Assembly (NCBI GenBank): GCA_947471985.1
Contig: CANIZL010000077.1
Coordinates: forward strand, 1 to 33,544
Source of the DNA: Verrucomicrobiota bacterium
GTDB taxonomy: Bacteria; Verrucomicrobiota; Verrucomicrobiia; Limisphaerales; UBA9464
DNA: 33,544 nucleotides
Direction: 5' to 3'
A program made the position numbers and the translations under genes. Under the pieces are notes generated by a model. It searched no databases. It was not told the origin of the DNA and worked only from the letters and a program-made list of their open reading frames with translations. Of this stretch, positions 8,558-21,074 are shown piece after piece (position 1 is the first letter of the stretch; each line of letters starts with the position of its first letter).

Positions 8558-9974
8558 ATGTCCCCCAGCGAACACCTGCCGCTGCCCCGGCTCTCCCGCC
8601 GTCGCATGCTCGCCCGTGCCGCGAATGGGTTCGGGGCCTTTGCGCTGTCGGCCCTGCTGGGGTCGCCGGCCCGGGCGGCATTGACCCGCCCGCTGGCCCC
8701 GAAATCGCCGCACGCCCGGCCGCGCGCGAAGAATGTCATCTTCCTGTTCATGGAGGGCGCGGTCTCGCAGGTCGACAGTTTCGATTACAAACCCCTGCTG
8801 GAGCGGCTTCACGGCCAGGATCCGCGTCAGGCCATCGGTAAACTCGAGAAAACCCAATTCGAGAACATTGGCAAGGTTTTGAAGTCGCCGTGGAAATTCG
8901 CCCAGCACGGTCAGAGCGGATTGTGGGTCAGCGATCTGTTTCCGCACGTGGCCCAGCGCGCGGATGATTTGTGCGTCTTGAAGTCGATGACTTCCGCGTT
9001 CCCGGAGCACACCAGTGCCAATTATTTTCTGCACAGCGGACTCGGCTTGCAGGGGCGGCCAAGCATGGGCGCCTGGGTGGCCTACGGACTCGGCAGTCAC
9101 AACGAAAATCTGCCCGGGTTCGTGGTGCTTAACGGCGGTCAGATTCCGTCGGGCGGACTGGACTGCTTTGGCAATGGGTGTTTGCCGGCGACGTATCAGG
9201 GCTCACTGCTCAACGCCAACGGAACGCCGCTGGCCAATGTGGTGCCGGGTGAAAAGGCGCCGGCCCAGCAACTCGCGAAACGCCGGCTCGTGGAGCGGCT
9301 GAATCAGGCCAATCTCCTCGCCAGCGGCGGCAATGACGCGTTGGAAAGTGCCATCGCCAACGCCGAACTGGCCGCCCGTATGCAGTCGACGGTGCCGGAA
9401 TTGATGGACCTCTCCGGGGAATCCGCCGCGACCCGGCGGCTCTACGGTCTGGACGCCGACTTTGTGCACACGCGCACCTACGGACGCCAGTGCCTGCTGG
9501 CGCGTCGCATGGTGGAACGCGGGGTTCGCTTCATTGAACTTACCATCCCGATGGTCGATGGCTATTCCCGCTGGGACGCGCACGGGGGGCTGGTGAAGAA
9601 CCACGGGGATAACGCCCGCGCGGTGGATCAGCCCATCGCCGGTCTGCTGCAGGATCTCAAGCAACGCGGTATGCTGGACGAAACCCTGGTGGTGTGGGCG
9701 GGCGAATTCGGCCGCACGCCGTTTGCGCAGGGTTCGGACGGGCGGGACCACAACGAATACGCCTTCAGCGTCTGGCTGGCGGGTGGCGGTGTGCGGCCCG
9801 GCATGGCCTACGGCGCGACGGACGAGTTTGGTTACAAGGCGGTGGATCACGTGCTGGAGATGCACGATCTGCACGCGACGATGCTGCATTTACTCGGCAT
9901 GGATCATACGCAATTGACGTTCCGTTTTGGCGGGCGCGACATCCGGCTCACGGACGTTCATGGGAGGGTTATCG

Positions 9975-9991
<17 letters not shown>
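8558..9991 (+). CDS. DUF1501 protein, Tat-exported, sulfatase-like fold
   Basis: 477 residues from the ATG at 8558, two bases after the preceding TGA; an upstream in-frame ATG at 8498 lies inside the previous gene and adds no signal. The N-terminus has a twin-arginine signal (S-R-R-R-M-L-A-R followed by an Ala/Leu-rich stretch ending SPARA, about residues 13-38), so it is probably exported folded, perhaps with a metal cofactor. The body has the DUF1501 hallmarks: VIFLFMEGAVSQVDSFDYKP near the start, FPEHTSANYFLHSGLGLQGR, and the conserved GEFGRTPFAQGSDGRDHNE block near residue 381. Family members are distantly related to alkaline phosphatase/sulfatase-type enzymes, but no substrate is established. 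In PVC genomes DUF1501 genes typically sit beside DUF1549/DUF1553 genes, as here on both sides. Confidence 0.92.
9962..9967 (+). promoter_or_regulatory. Shine-Dalgarno site deciding the start at 9975
   Basis: GGGAGG lies 7 nt before the ATG at 9975 and inside the coding end of the DUF1501 gene. It is one of the few clear ribosome binding sites in the window and favours 9975 over the upstream in-frame starts at 9927 and 9960. Confidence 0.6.
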
Positions 9992-12704
<2,713 letters not shown>

Positions 12705-12761
12705 GGCGGGAAGGCCGGTATTCGAGTTGAGTTTTCCGGGGCTGCCGGTCAATCTCGCCGC

Positions 12762-15700
12762 ATGAATCTCCCTGGTGCGGCCCGCCTCATGGCGTGCGGA
12801 TTTCGGACGCCCCGTGTGAATCCGCCCGCGACTTCCGGCCGTGGGGCCGCGTCGTGGCGCGGCGATTTCTTGCGGATCGCCTGCCTTTTGCTGTTCACGC
12901 TGCTGCCGGTGAACGGCGGTGAATCGATAGCGCTGCACACCCGCGCCCGGGCACGATCCGCGGCCGATACGAATTCCTTTCCGATCGTGGAGCAGTCCGT
13001 GAACTGGGACGCGTCCCGCACGGCGGTGGTGATCTGTGACATGTGGGACAAGCACCATTGTCCCGACGCGACCGAGCGGGTGGGGGAGATGGCCCCGCGC
13101 ATGAACGAAGTCATCAAGGCGGCCCGGGCCAAGGGCATGCTCATCATCCACTGCCCCAGCGATACGATGGGCTTTTATCAGGATCATCCGGGCCGCAAAC
13201 TGGCGCAGGCCGCACCCAAGGTGGAAACGACCGTGCCGCTGCAAGGCTGGTGCTCGTTGACCGGCGTGAAGGAGCCAGCCCTGCCCATTGATGATTCCGA
13301 CGGCGGTTGCGATGGATGTCCCGAATGTCCGGGATACGGCGCGTGGACGCGGCAGCATCCGGCGTTGGAAATCCGCGACGGCGACGCGATTACCGATTCG
13401 GCCGAGGCGTTTTATCTGATGCGGCAGCGCGGGATCACCAACGTCATCGTCATGGGGGTGCACATCAACATGTGCGTTCTCGGCCGACCGTTTGCGATCC
13501 GCCAATTGGTGGCCCAGGGACAGAACGTCGTGCTGATGCGCGATCTCACGGACTCGATGTATAATCACCGGAAGGCGCCGTACGTGTCACATTTCCGGGG
13601 CACCGAACTCGTGGTGGAGCACATCGAGAAGTTCTGGTGCCCCAGTATCACGAGTGCCGATTTTCTGGGGGGCGAGCGGTTTCGTTTTCAGGGGGATACC
13701 CCCAAGCGGATCGTTTTGGTGATCGGAGAGAATGAGTATCACACCTGGGAGACACTGCCGGAATTTGCGCGTCAGGAACTCGCGTGGCGCGGGTACGAGA
13801 TCGCCACCGTCCAGGCGTCGCCCAACGACGGCGATCCCAACTTTCGGGATATTGGGGAAATCCGGAAGGCCGATTTGATTGTGCTCAGCGCACGGCGGCG
13901 GACGCCCCCGAAAGCCATGCTGGAGCTGTTGCGGGCGCACGTGGCGGCGGGCAAGCCCGTGGTTGGACTGCGTACCGCAAGTCACGCCTTTGCCGCCGAA
14001 CCCACGGATGCCGCGTTCGCCGCGTGGCCGACATTCGATGAGGAAATTCTCGGTGCGAAGTATGGCGGTCACCATGGCAACAAGCCGCCCACCGCCCCGC
14101 TGACGATCATCGAACAGGTTCGCTCCAATGCGTCGCACCTTGTGCTCACCGGGGTGAAACCGGGGCCGATTTCGGTGACCTCGCACCTCTACAAATACAG
14201 CCAGGTCGCTCCCACCGTGACGCCACTCCTGCGCGGATGGGTGGAGGGTCGGGATGTTCTCGAGCCGGTGGCGTGGGTGAATACCGCGGCGAATCGCCGG
14301 GTCTTCTACACGTCGTTGGGCAATCCTGATGATTTTCAACTGCCGTTCTTCCGCCGCCTGTTGCTCAACGGAATTTTGTGGTGCCTGCATGATCCGGTGC
14401 CGCCGGCCCAGGTGAGCCTCGGTAGCCTGGCCGGTAGGGAATCCGCTAGTGCCGGGGCCACTGCTGCGCGGGTGGTCGCTCCGGTCGTCGTCGCCGCGGC
14501 ACCGGCGCCGGCGCCGACACCCGATGCGGTCGTCACCTCGCCCAAGGCGCCGGTCCCGGACCTGCCGCAAGAGGCCAAGGCGCCCGCGTTGAGTCCGACG
14601 GAGGCCGTTCGACATTTCCAGGTCGCGGAGGACCTGCAGTGGGAACAAGTGCTCGCGGAGCCCACCATTACCCAGCCTGTATTTCTCAACTTCGACGAAC
14701 GGGGCCGGATGTGGGTGGTGGAGTATCGGCAATATCCTTCGCCCGCCGGATTGAAAATGATCAGCCGCGACAGCGTTTGGCGCGCCGTTTACGACCGGGT
14801 GCCGCCGCCGCCGCCGCATCACTTCAAGGGGGCCGATCGGATCACGATTCACGAAGACACGGATGGGGACGGAACGTTTGATTCCCATAAAACCTTTATC
14901 GACGGGCTTAACATTGTCACCTCGGTCGAGCGCGGTCGGGGCGGCGTCTGGGTTTTGAATCCGCCGTATCTGCTGTTCTATCCGGATGCGAACCATGACG
15001 ACGTGCCGGATGGGGATCCGGAAGTGCGGCTTTCCGGATTCGGTTTGGAAGATACGCATAGCGTGGCGAATTCCCTGCGGTGGGGGCCGGACGGCTGGCT
15101 TTACGGGGCGCAGGGCAGCACGGTGACGGGCAACATTCTCACGTACGGCGCCGACGGGAAGCCGCTGCATCCGAAGCCGATCTATTCCCAGGGACAAAAC
15201 ATCTGGCGCTATCATCCCGAGAAGCGGATTTACGAGGTGTTTTCCGAGGGCGGGGGAAATGCGTTCGGCTGCGAGATCGACAGTCAGGGACGTATTTTCT
15301 CCGGTCATAACGGCGGTGACACGCGAGGCTTTCATTATCAGCAAGGCGCGTATCTGCAAAAGGGCTTTGAGAAACACGGGCCGCTGTCGAACCCGTACGC
15401 CTTTGGTTATTTCCCGGCAATGCCCCAGGGCAGTGTGCCGCGGTTCACCCACAATTTCATCATCTACGATCACGGTGCGCTGCCCGCCCATTACGCGGGG
15501 CGGATCTTCGGCGTGGAACCCATCCAGGGCCGGATCGTTGAAACCGAGATGCTGCCCGATCAATCGTCCTACCGGACCCGCGACATCTCCCGGCCGGTGA
15601 CCAGTGATGATCGTTGGTTCCGCCCGGTGGATATCAAGGTCGGCCCCGACGGCGCGATTTATGTCTGCGATTGGTACGACCAGCAGGTGAATCATTTCCG

Positions 15701-17543
15701 CAATCACGAAGGCCAGATCGATACCAGCAATGGCCGCATCTACCGACTCAAGGCGACGGGAGCCAAGGCCCAACGGGCGGAGGATTTCTCGCGCCTCAGC
15801 TCGGTGGAATTGGTGCAACGCCTGGCGCATCCCAATCGCTGGGTGCGGCAGACGGTCCTGCGTCTGCTGGCGGATCGGCGGGATGCCTCGCTGATACCCA
15901 TCCTGTCTGCGGCGGTCGCGCAAGGCGCCGGTCAGATCGCGCTGGAAGCCCTGTGGGCCTTGAATTTGTCCGGTGGCTTCACGGACGCCGCCGCCCTCCC
16001 GGCCTTGGCGCATCCCGACCCCTTCGTTCGTCTGTGGGCCGTCCGGTTGTTGGGGGATGGTCGTCGGGTGTCACCGGAGGTTGCCGAGCGTCTGGTGGCA
16101 CTCGGCGGGCAGGAACCGAATTTGGAGGTGCGCAATCAACTGGCGGCCACCGCCCGACGGCTGCCGGCAGCGGAGGGACTGGCGATGGTTCGCGGGCTCG
16201 TGCGACGGGTTGAAGATGCCCGGGATAACCGGATGCCGTTGCTCCTCTGGTGGGCGATGGAAACCCAGTGCGAAGAGCATCGTGATGCGGTGGTGCATCT
16301 TTTTGAGGAGCCGGCGTTCTGGTCGAGCCCCTTGGTGGAGGCGCATCTGCTGGAGCGCATCGTCCGGCGTTTCGCTCAGGCCGGGACGCGGCGCGATCTA
16401 TTGACCTGCGCCCGGCTGTTTGCGCTGGCGCCGTCGGTGGAGCACAGCCGTCGTTTGATGAACGGTTTTGAAACCGCGTTCAAGGGACGAACCCTGGCCG
16501 GGCTTCCGGCGGAACTGGTTCAGGCGATGGCCCGTCACGGTGTGGGTTCGCCGGCTTTCGCCCTGCGTCAGGGCGATCCCCGGGCCGTCCAGCGGGCCTT
16601 GGCGGTGGTGGCCGACGAGACCGCGGCCCGGAACGAACGCATGGAATTTCTCGGGGTAATGAGCGAAGTGCCGGTTCCCGGCGCGGTGCCGGTTTTGAGT
16701 CGGGCGTATCGCGGAGTGGTGCAGGACGATGGTTTGCGCAAGGCCATCCTCTCGGCGTTTCAGATTTATGACGATCCCGCCATCGCGGACGTGGTCTTGA
16801 GCGCCTATTCGGCCCTGGGGTCCGAATCCCGGCCCACCGCACAGATGCTGCTGGCGAGCCGGTCGAGTTGGGCGCGGAAATTGGCGCAGGCGATCAACAA
16901 GAAGCAGTCCGGCTGGGCGGGCCCCGCCATCAAACCGGAATCCTTTCCACTGAATATCGTCCGCAAATTGAAGCAGCTGCGGGATCCGGAATTGGTGACG
17001 GTGCTGAACCAGATCTGGCCGAACAGCGGAAGTCCAACCACGGCGGAGATGGATCAAAAGATTCATCAATTGGCGGAGGTAATCCGCGGCGGGAGCGGTG
17101 ATCCCTATCAGGGCCGGACGCTGTTTCAAAACACCTGCGGCGGCTGCCACAAACTGTTCACTCAAGGAGCCGATATCGGGCCGGATCTGACGGTTTATAA
17201 TCGGGCGGATCTGGAATCCATGCTGCTGGCGATCGTGAATCCCAGTGCGGAGATCCGCGAAGGCTACGAAAATTATTCGGTGGAGACGCGGGATGGGCGT
17301 TCGCTCTCGGGCTTTCTGGCCGAGCAGGATGATCGCACGATCGTGTTGCGCGGACTGGACAATCAGAATGTGATCCTGCCCCGAACGGATTTGGTGGAGT
17401 TAAAGCCAGCGGGCGTGTCGCTGATGCCGGAAGGCTTGCTGGAGGGCTTCGATGCGCAGCAAACGCGGGATCTGTTTGGGTACCTGCGCAGTACACAACC
17501 GCTCGTGGGTGAGCCGCCCCGTCGGGCCGCTTCAACCAAGTGA
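12762..17543 (+). CDS. Isochorismatase-ThuA-dehydrogenase-HEAT-cytochrome c fusion
   Basis: A 1,593-residue exported multidomain protein. A hydrophobic segment at about 37-50 (IACLLLFTLLPV) is the likely signal peptide, after an unusually long basic n-region. Residues about 85-295 are isochorismatase-like: D93 in VVICDMWD and the Cys nucleophile C238 in HINMCVLG, with a C183-x-x-C186-x-x-C189 cluster. About 315-545 resembles ThuA (IVLVIGENEYHTWETLPEF, PVVGLRTASHAF). An Ala/Pro linker (about 550-615) leads to a membrane-bound-dehydrogenase-type propeller (about 621-1000; compare TIGR02604) with VFLNFDERGRMWVVEY and HEDTDGDGTFDSHKTFIDGL. HEAT-like repeats fill about 1010-1430, and a C-terminal haem domain (compare TIGR02603) has C1459-G-G-C1462-H1463 and a candidate axial Met in SLMPEGLLEGF. 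It begins 57 nt after the preceding gene. A periplasmic sugar or polyol oxidation role is inferred. Confidence 0.9.
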   Translation: MNLPGAARLMACGFRTPRVNPPATSGRGAASWRGDFLRIACLLLFTLLPVNGGESIALHTRARARSAADTNSFPIVEQSVNWDASRTAVVICDMWDKHHCPDATERVGEMAPRMNEVIKAARAKGMLIIHCPSDTMGFYQDHPGRKLAQAAPKVETTVPLQGWCSLTGVKEPALPIDDSDGGCDGCPECPGYGAWTRQHPALEIRDGDAITDSAEAFYLMRQRGITNVIVMGVHINMCVLGRPFAIRQLVAQGQNVVLMRDLTDSMYNHRKAPYVSHFRGTELVVEHIEKFWCPSITSADFLGGERFRFQGDTPKRIVLVIGENEYHTWETLPEFARQELAWRGYEIATVQASPNDGDPNFRDIGEIRKADLIVLSARRRTPPKAMLELLRAHVAAGKPVVGLRTASHAFAAEPTDAAFAAWPTFDEEILGAKYGGHHGNKPPTAPLTIIEQVRSNASHLVLTGVKPGPISVTSHLYKYSQVAPTVTPLLRGWVEGRDVLEPVAWVNTAANRRVFYTSLGNPDDFQLPFFRRLLLNGILWCLHDPVPPAQVSLGSLAGRESASAGATAARVVAPVVVAAAPAPAPTPDAVVTSPKAPVPDLPQEAKAPALSPTEAVRHFQVAEDLQWEQVLAEPTITQPVFLNFDERGRMWVVEYRQYPSPAGLKMISRDSVWRAVYDRVPPPPPHHFKGADRITIHEDTDGDGTFDSHKTFIDGLNIVTSVERGRGGVWVLNPPYLLFYPDANHDDVPDGDPEVRLSGFGLEDTHSVANSLRWGPDGWLYGAQGSTVTGNILTYGADGKPLHPKPIYSQGQNIWRYHPEKRIYEVFSEGGGNAFGCEIDSQGRIFSGHNGGDTRGFHYQQGAYLQKGFEKHGPLSNPYAFGYFPAMPQGSVPRFTHNFIIYDHGALPAHYAGRIFGVEPIQGRIVETEMLPDQSSYRTRDISRPVTSDDRWFRPVDIKVGPDGAIYVCDWYDQQVNHFRNHEGQIDTSNGRIYRLKATGAKAQRAEDFSRLSSVELVQRLAHPNRWVRQTVLRLLADRRDASLIPILSAAVAQGAGQIALEALWALNLSGGFTDAAALPALAHPDPFVRLWAVRLLGDGRRVSPEVAERLVALGGQEPNLEVRNQLAATARRLPAAEGLAMVRGLVRRVEDARDNRMPLLLWWAMETQCEEHRDAVVHLFEEPAFWSSPLVEAHLLERIVRRFAQAGTRRDLLTCARLFALAPSVEHSRRLMNGFETAFKGRTLAGLPAELVQAMARHGVGSPAFALRQGDPRAVQRALAVVADETAARNERMEFLGVMSEVPVPGAVPVLSRAYRGVVQDDGLRKAILSAFQIYDDPAIADVVLSAYSALGSESRPTAQMLLASRSSWARKLAQAINKKQSGWAGPAIKPESFPLNIVRKLKQLRDPELVTVLNQIWPNSGSPTTAEMDQKIHQLAEVIRGGSGDPYQGRTLFQNTCGGCHKLFTQGADIGPDLTVYNRADLESMLLAIVNPSAEIREGYENYSVETRDGRSLSGFLAEQDDRTIVLRGLDNQNVILPRTDLVELKPAGVSLMPEGLLEGFDAQQTRDLFGYLRSTQPLVGEPPRRAASTK

Positions 17544-17983
17544 CGAGGTCGCGTGGAAGGGGCGTTGAATGATTGCGGGTCGGACGCCCGACGTTCTGTG
17601 GGCTGTTTTGCGGTCGTTGGTGAAGGGTGCAGCAGCGAGGGTAGGGTGGGGCGGCGATCCCGGGGGCGTCCGATTATCCCAATTTTGCAATGAAGTTGTT
17701 CTTATGGGGAGAGTGAGAAAATTGCGGGAATAATTGCGCGATCACCGTTAAGCGATTGTGTTGGTAGATATGCATCGGCTCGTACATGACCGACGGCAAC
17801 TCGCGAGCGACCGCAGCGGATTTGGGCGCCCGTCGGAGGTGTCGTCGTGGGCGAAAATTTCGGTAATGGATCGTTTTCCGGGCGAGCGATCGGGGATGGT
17901 GATCGGGCGGGTGATACCGCGATGAAGGCCCTTTTCGACGCACTGTTGAGTGCTGCGACAACGCGGGCGGAAACTCCGTGACC
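17544..17983. other. 440-bp intergenic region before the histidine kinase
   Basis: No credible gene on either strand. A small stem-loop (GTCGG 17579-17583, CCGAC 17588-17592) lies about 40 nt after the stop of the fusion gene but has no strong T tract. The hexamer ATTGCG occurs twice 12 bp apart (17721-17726 and 17733-17738) in an AT-richer stretch (about 17676-17770), which is the most promoter-like part. TAGATA at 17765-17770 could be a -10 box, but no matching -35 box was found. Confidence 0.5.
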
Positions 17984-20803
17984 ATGCCAACTGACTGTAA
18001 CGAGGACTTGGCGGGAATCGCACCGCGGGATCGGCCGGTGCGTGCCGGCGCCTGCTGGAGGGCGGTTGGAGCCGTATGTTTCCAGGCGGTTTGGCTCACG
18101 TGTCTGCTGGCTGTCCGGTTGGGCGCCGCGGAATTGCCGACCCTCACCAATTGCGTTTCCATCAAAAGCCTGTCGGTGGACGGCGCGGCCCAAAAATTTC
18201 CCGTCCGCGTGCGCGGGATCATCACCTCGGCAAATTACGATTTTGGCCCACCCGGCGAGGCGGATTTCTTCCTGCAGGATGAAACGGGCGGGGTCTACGT
18301 CGAAGCCATTAAACCGAAGTCTCCGGTGGCTGTCGGTGACCTGGTGGAAGTCTCCGGGGTGACCGATCCCGGGGGGTACTCGCCGATGATCGTTCCACAA
18401 AGCATGGAGCGGATCGGGACGGCGGAGTTGCCAACGCCCCATCCGGCGATGGCCCTGCCGTTGTCGATCGGCCGATGGGATGCCGAGCGGGTGGTGATCG
18501 AAGGCACCGTTCGTGGGGTCAGCGTTTACGCTAAGCATGCGGAGCTCCGGCTGATGTTGCCCGATGGACCGGTGGTTCTGGCGGTTCAGCGACGCACCCC
18601 GGGTCCGTTGCCGCCACGTCTGCTGGGCGCGCGCGTTCGGATCAGCGGCATCGCGGCACCGGTGTTTAATGAGCGCCGGCAGGCTACCGGGGCGGCCATG
18701 GTGGTGACGCCCAGGGATGATTTTCATATCTTGGCGTCAGGTTCGGAGGACTATACTTCCGTGACGGCTACTCCGATCTCGCGGCTTCTGCAGTTCAATC
18801 AACTGCGACGGGACGACCAGTTGACGCGGATTAGTGGTACGGTGACCGCCAAACTCTCCAGCGAAGCAGCGGGGCACGGTGACCGCCTTTCCCATGAATC
18901 CTTCTATGTTCAGGATACCTCGGGCGGTGTCCTGGTGCGCCTGCGCAAGGACACTGTCGTGAAGGCGGGCGACCGCGTGGATTTGCTGGGATCCCCCATG
19001 GCCGAGAACCGATCGGTGGTCTTCATGGCGGATGAAGTCATTTCGCTGGGAAACGGTAAATTGCCGATGGCCTTGCACGTGAGTCCGGATACCATTGAGG
19101 ATCTCGAATTTCATGAACGCCGGGTGGCGGTCGAAGGCCGCGTTCTGGCGGTGGGAAGTTCGCTGCCCCCGGCACCGATGGAGGTAGCGATCGAGTTCGG
19201 TAAGAACTCCATGGTGGTCAACCTGCCCGCCGTCCGGAAGCCTGGACGCGCCCTCGCAGTGAACAGCCGGATTCGCGTGATGGGGGTCCTGGATAACCGG
19301 GCGACGGCCGATCGGGATTTTCTGGGCTATACGATCCATGTGGCCAGTCTGGATGATATAGTGATGCTGAGTGGCCCGCCGATGAATCCCATTCGCCCGC
19401 TGTTCTGGGCGTTGGGGACTCTCGGTGCGCTGGCTTTGAGTTGGGGCTTTGCTTTGCGCGCCCGGGTGGCCGCCCGAACGGCTCTGCTCTCCACCGCCAA
19501 TACGGAGTTGCTGCGGGAGATCGTGCAGCGGCAGGAAACCGAAAACGAATTACGCAAAGCCAAGGACGAATCGGAACAGGCCTTTCACGAATTGCAGGTG
19601 ATCAGCGAGGAATTACAGCGGGCGCATAGTCGTACGGAGCAGCTCGTCATCCGGGCCGATGCCGCCAACCGCGCCAAGAGCGAGTTTCTCGCCATGATGA
19701 GTCATGAAATCCGGACCCCGATGAATGGCGTGCTGGGCATGACGGAATTGCTTCAACAATCGCGGCTGGATGCCCATCAACGGGTGTGGGCGGACACCAT
19801 CGCCCATAGCGGCGAAGCCCTGATGACGATCATCAATGACATCCTGGATCTCTCCAAGATTGAAGCGGGCCGATTGACGTTGGAGGAAGTGGATTTTGAG
19901 TTTCGGCCCCTGGTTCAGGCAGTGGTGCTGCTCGTGGGGCATTCGGGCCATGGCAAACCGGTTACCGTTCAACTCGAATGTTCTCCCGGCGTGCCTGCGT
20001 GGTTTCGGGGGGACGCCGGCCGACTCCGGCAGATCCTGCTGAATCTCGTGGGAAATGGTTTGAAATTCACCACCGCGGGCGTGGTCCGGGTCCGGATGCA
20101 GTCGACGCCCGTGGGGGAGGATCGCGCCCGGCTTCGGTGCGAGGTGATCGATACCGGGATTGGCATCCCGGCCGACAAATTGGCGCTGCTCTTTCAGCCC
20201 TTCCAGCAAGTCGATTCCTCGTTGGCACGGCGTCACGGCGGCACGGGCCTGGGTTTGGCGATCTCCAAACGTCTGGTGGATCTGATGTCCGGCAACATGG
20301 GGGTGGAGAGTGAAGTCGGCCGCGGCTCCACGTTCTGGTTTGAAATCAACCTCGCGGTAGCCGCGGAGATCGCCGCGCCGCTGACCCGCCCGCCGGTCCC
20401 CGTGGCGTTCGACCAATTGAACGGGCTGCCCGTCCTGGTGGTCCAGGGCCAACCGGTGCAACGTCGCTTGGCCACGTTGTTGCTGACCAAATTGGGGTGC
20501 CAGGTGGCGAGCGTGGCGACGGGAGGTGAGGCGTTGGAACATCTCCGCACCGAGGGACGCGCCGTCGTCTTGTTCGATTCGCAGCTGCCGGATGTGGATG
20601 GGATTGAACTGGCGGGTGCCATTCGGGAGTGGGAGCGGTCCCGGACCGCGAACGGAGTGCGGCCGGTCGGGTTGATCACGCTGGTATTGGGCGAGAGTCC
20701 GGAGGATCACCAGCGAGCGATCCAGGCGGGCATTGCGGCAACGGTGACCAGCCCGCTAACCCTTGTGCAACTTCGGGAAGCGCTGGTGGCCTGCGTTGGC
20801 TGA
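17984..20803 (+). CDS. Hybrid sensor histidine kinase with OB-fold-like sensor and altered receiver
   Basis: 939 residues from ATG 17984 (an in-frame GTG lies 6 nt upstream). A hydrophobic N-terminal segment (about 25-48) probably exports a sensor region (about 50-465) made of repeated OB-like units, each with V-R-G-x-I/V and [14 protein letters not shown] or [15 protein letters not shown] transmembrane helix at about 472-496 is followed by a coiled coil (about 500-555). The kinase core is intact: H574 in [12 protein letters not shown] box [18 protein letters not shown], and [14 protein letters not shown]. The C-terminal receiver (about 815-939) keeps the phospho-acceptor-like D865 ([11 protein letters not shown]), but the acidic pair is Q821-G822 and the conserved Lys is S923. 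It may therefore not accept phosphate normally. No separate response regulator is adjacent, so the output partner is unknown. Signal sensed: unknown. Confidence 0.93.
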   Translation: MPTDCNEDLAGIAPRDRPVRAGACWRAVGAVCFQAVWLTCLLAVRLGAAELPTLTNCVSIKSLSVDGAAQKFPVRVRGIITSANYDFGPPGEADFFLQDETGGVYVEAIKPKSPVAVGDLVEVSGVTDPGGYSPMIVPQSMERIGTAELPTPHPAMALPLSIGRWDAERVVIEGTVRGVSVYAKHAELRLMLPDGPVVLAVQRRTPGPLPPRLLGARVRISGIAAPVFNERRQATGAAMVVTPRDDFHILASGSEDYTSVTATPISRLLQFNQLRRDDQLTRISGTVTAKLSSEAAGHGDRLSHESFYVQDTSGGVLVRLRKDTVVKAGDRVDLLGSPMAENRSVVFMADEVISLGNGKLPMALHVSPDTIEDLEFHERRVAVEGRVLAVGSSLPPAPMEVAIEFGKNSMVVNLPAVRKPGRALAVNSRIRVMGVLDNRATADRDFLGYTIHVASLDDIVMLSGPPMNPIRPLFWALGTLGALALSWGFALRARVAARTALLSTANTELLREIVQRQETENELRKAKDESEQAFHELQVISEELQRAHSRTEQLVIRADAANRAKSEFLAMMSHEIRTPMNGVLGMTELLQQSRLDAHQRVWADTIAHSGEALMTIINDILDLSKIEAGRLTLEEVDFEFRPLVQAVVLLVGHSGHGKPVTVQLECSPGVPAWFRGDAGRLRQILLNLVGNGLKFTTAGVVRVRMQSTPVGEDRARLRCEVIDTGIGIPADKLALLFQPFQQVDSSLARRHGGTGLGLAISKRLVDLMSGNMGVESEVGRGSTFWFEINLAVAAEIAAPLTRPPVPVAFDQLNGLPVLVVQGQPVQRRLATLLLTKLGCQVASVATGGEALEHLRTEGRAVVLFDSQLPDVDGIELAGAIREWERSRTANGVRPVGLITLVLGESPEDHQRAIQAGIAATVTSPLTLVQLREALVACVG

Positions 20804-21074
20804 ACTGTGACCCAACAGGCTGTGAAGTCTATCGATCGTGCTGCGGCCGATGAGACTGACGATGGTGACGTGCGGTTGGGCGGTCTTGATTCTTAAAGGA
20901 TTGTCCTTGGCGGTCGTTGCGAAGTGGCGATTGCCGGTGCAGGGGTTCGCCTGGATCGGTGTCGTCAGCGACTCATTCTACGCACTTCACGAACCAATTT
21001 ACCTGTTTCTCCGAGCTGAATTTCTTCACGGCCGCCCGACCGGAAACATTCTGGTGCTGATACCCGTGGTAGTC
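20804..21074. other. Leader region of the asparagine-synthetase-like gene
   Basis: The frame of the following gene stays open back to a GTG at 20838, but codon third positions turn A/T-rich at about 20990-21050 (for example TCA, GCA, CTT, GAA, CCA, ATT), unlike the GC-ending codons of the gene body, and the translated product has no recognisable domain. I therefore treat this as a probable untranslated leader and promoter region. Confidence 0.5.

Noticed and set aside
14410-14610. Possible gene boundary in the Ala/Pro-rich stretch of the fusion gene
   Set aside because: The frame continues without a stop and there is no new start with a ribosome binding site or signal peptide; it reads as a flexible interdomain linker.
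13587-16013. 808-codon open frame on the minus strand
   Set aside because: Fully antisense to the isochorismatase-ThuA-haem fusion gene, with no recognisable domain.
20838-21074. N-terminal extension of the asparagine-synthetase-like protein as a membrane anchor
   Set aside because: Although it contains hydrophobic runs, codon third positions drift to A/T and no coherent transmembrane helix or signal peptide pattern is present, so a leader region is more likely.
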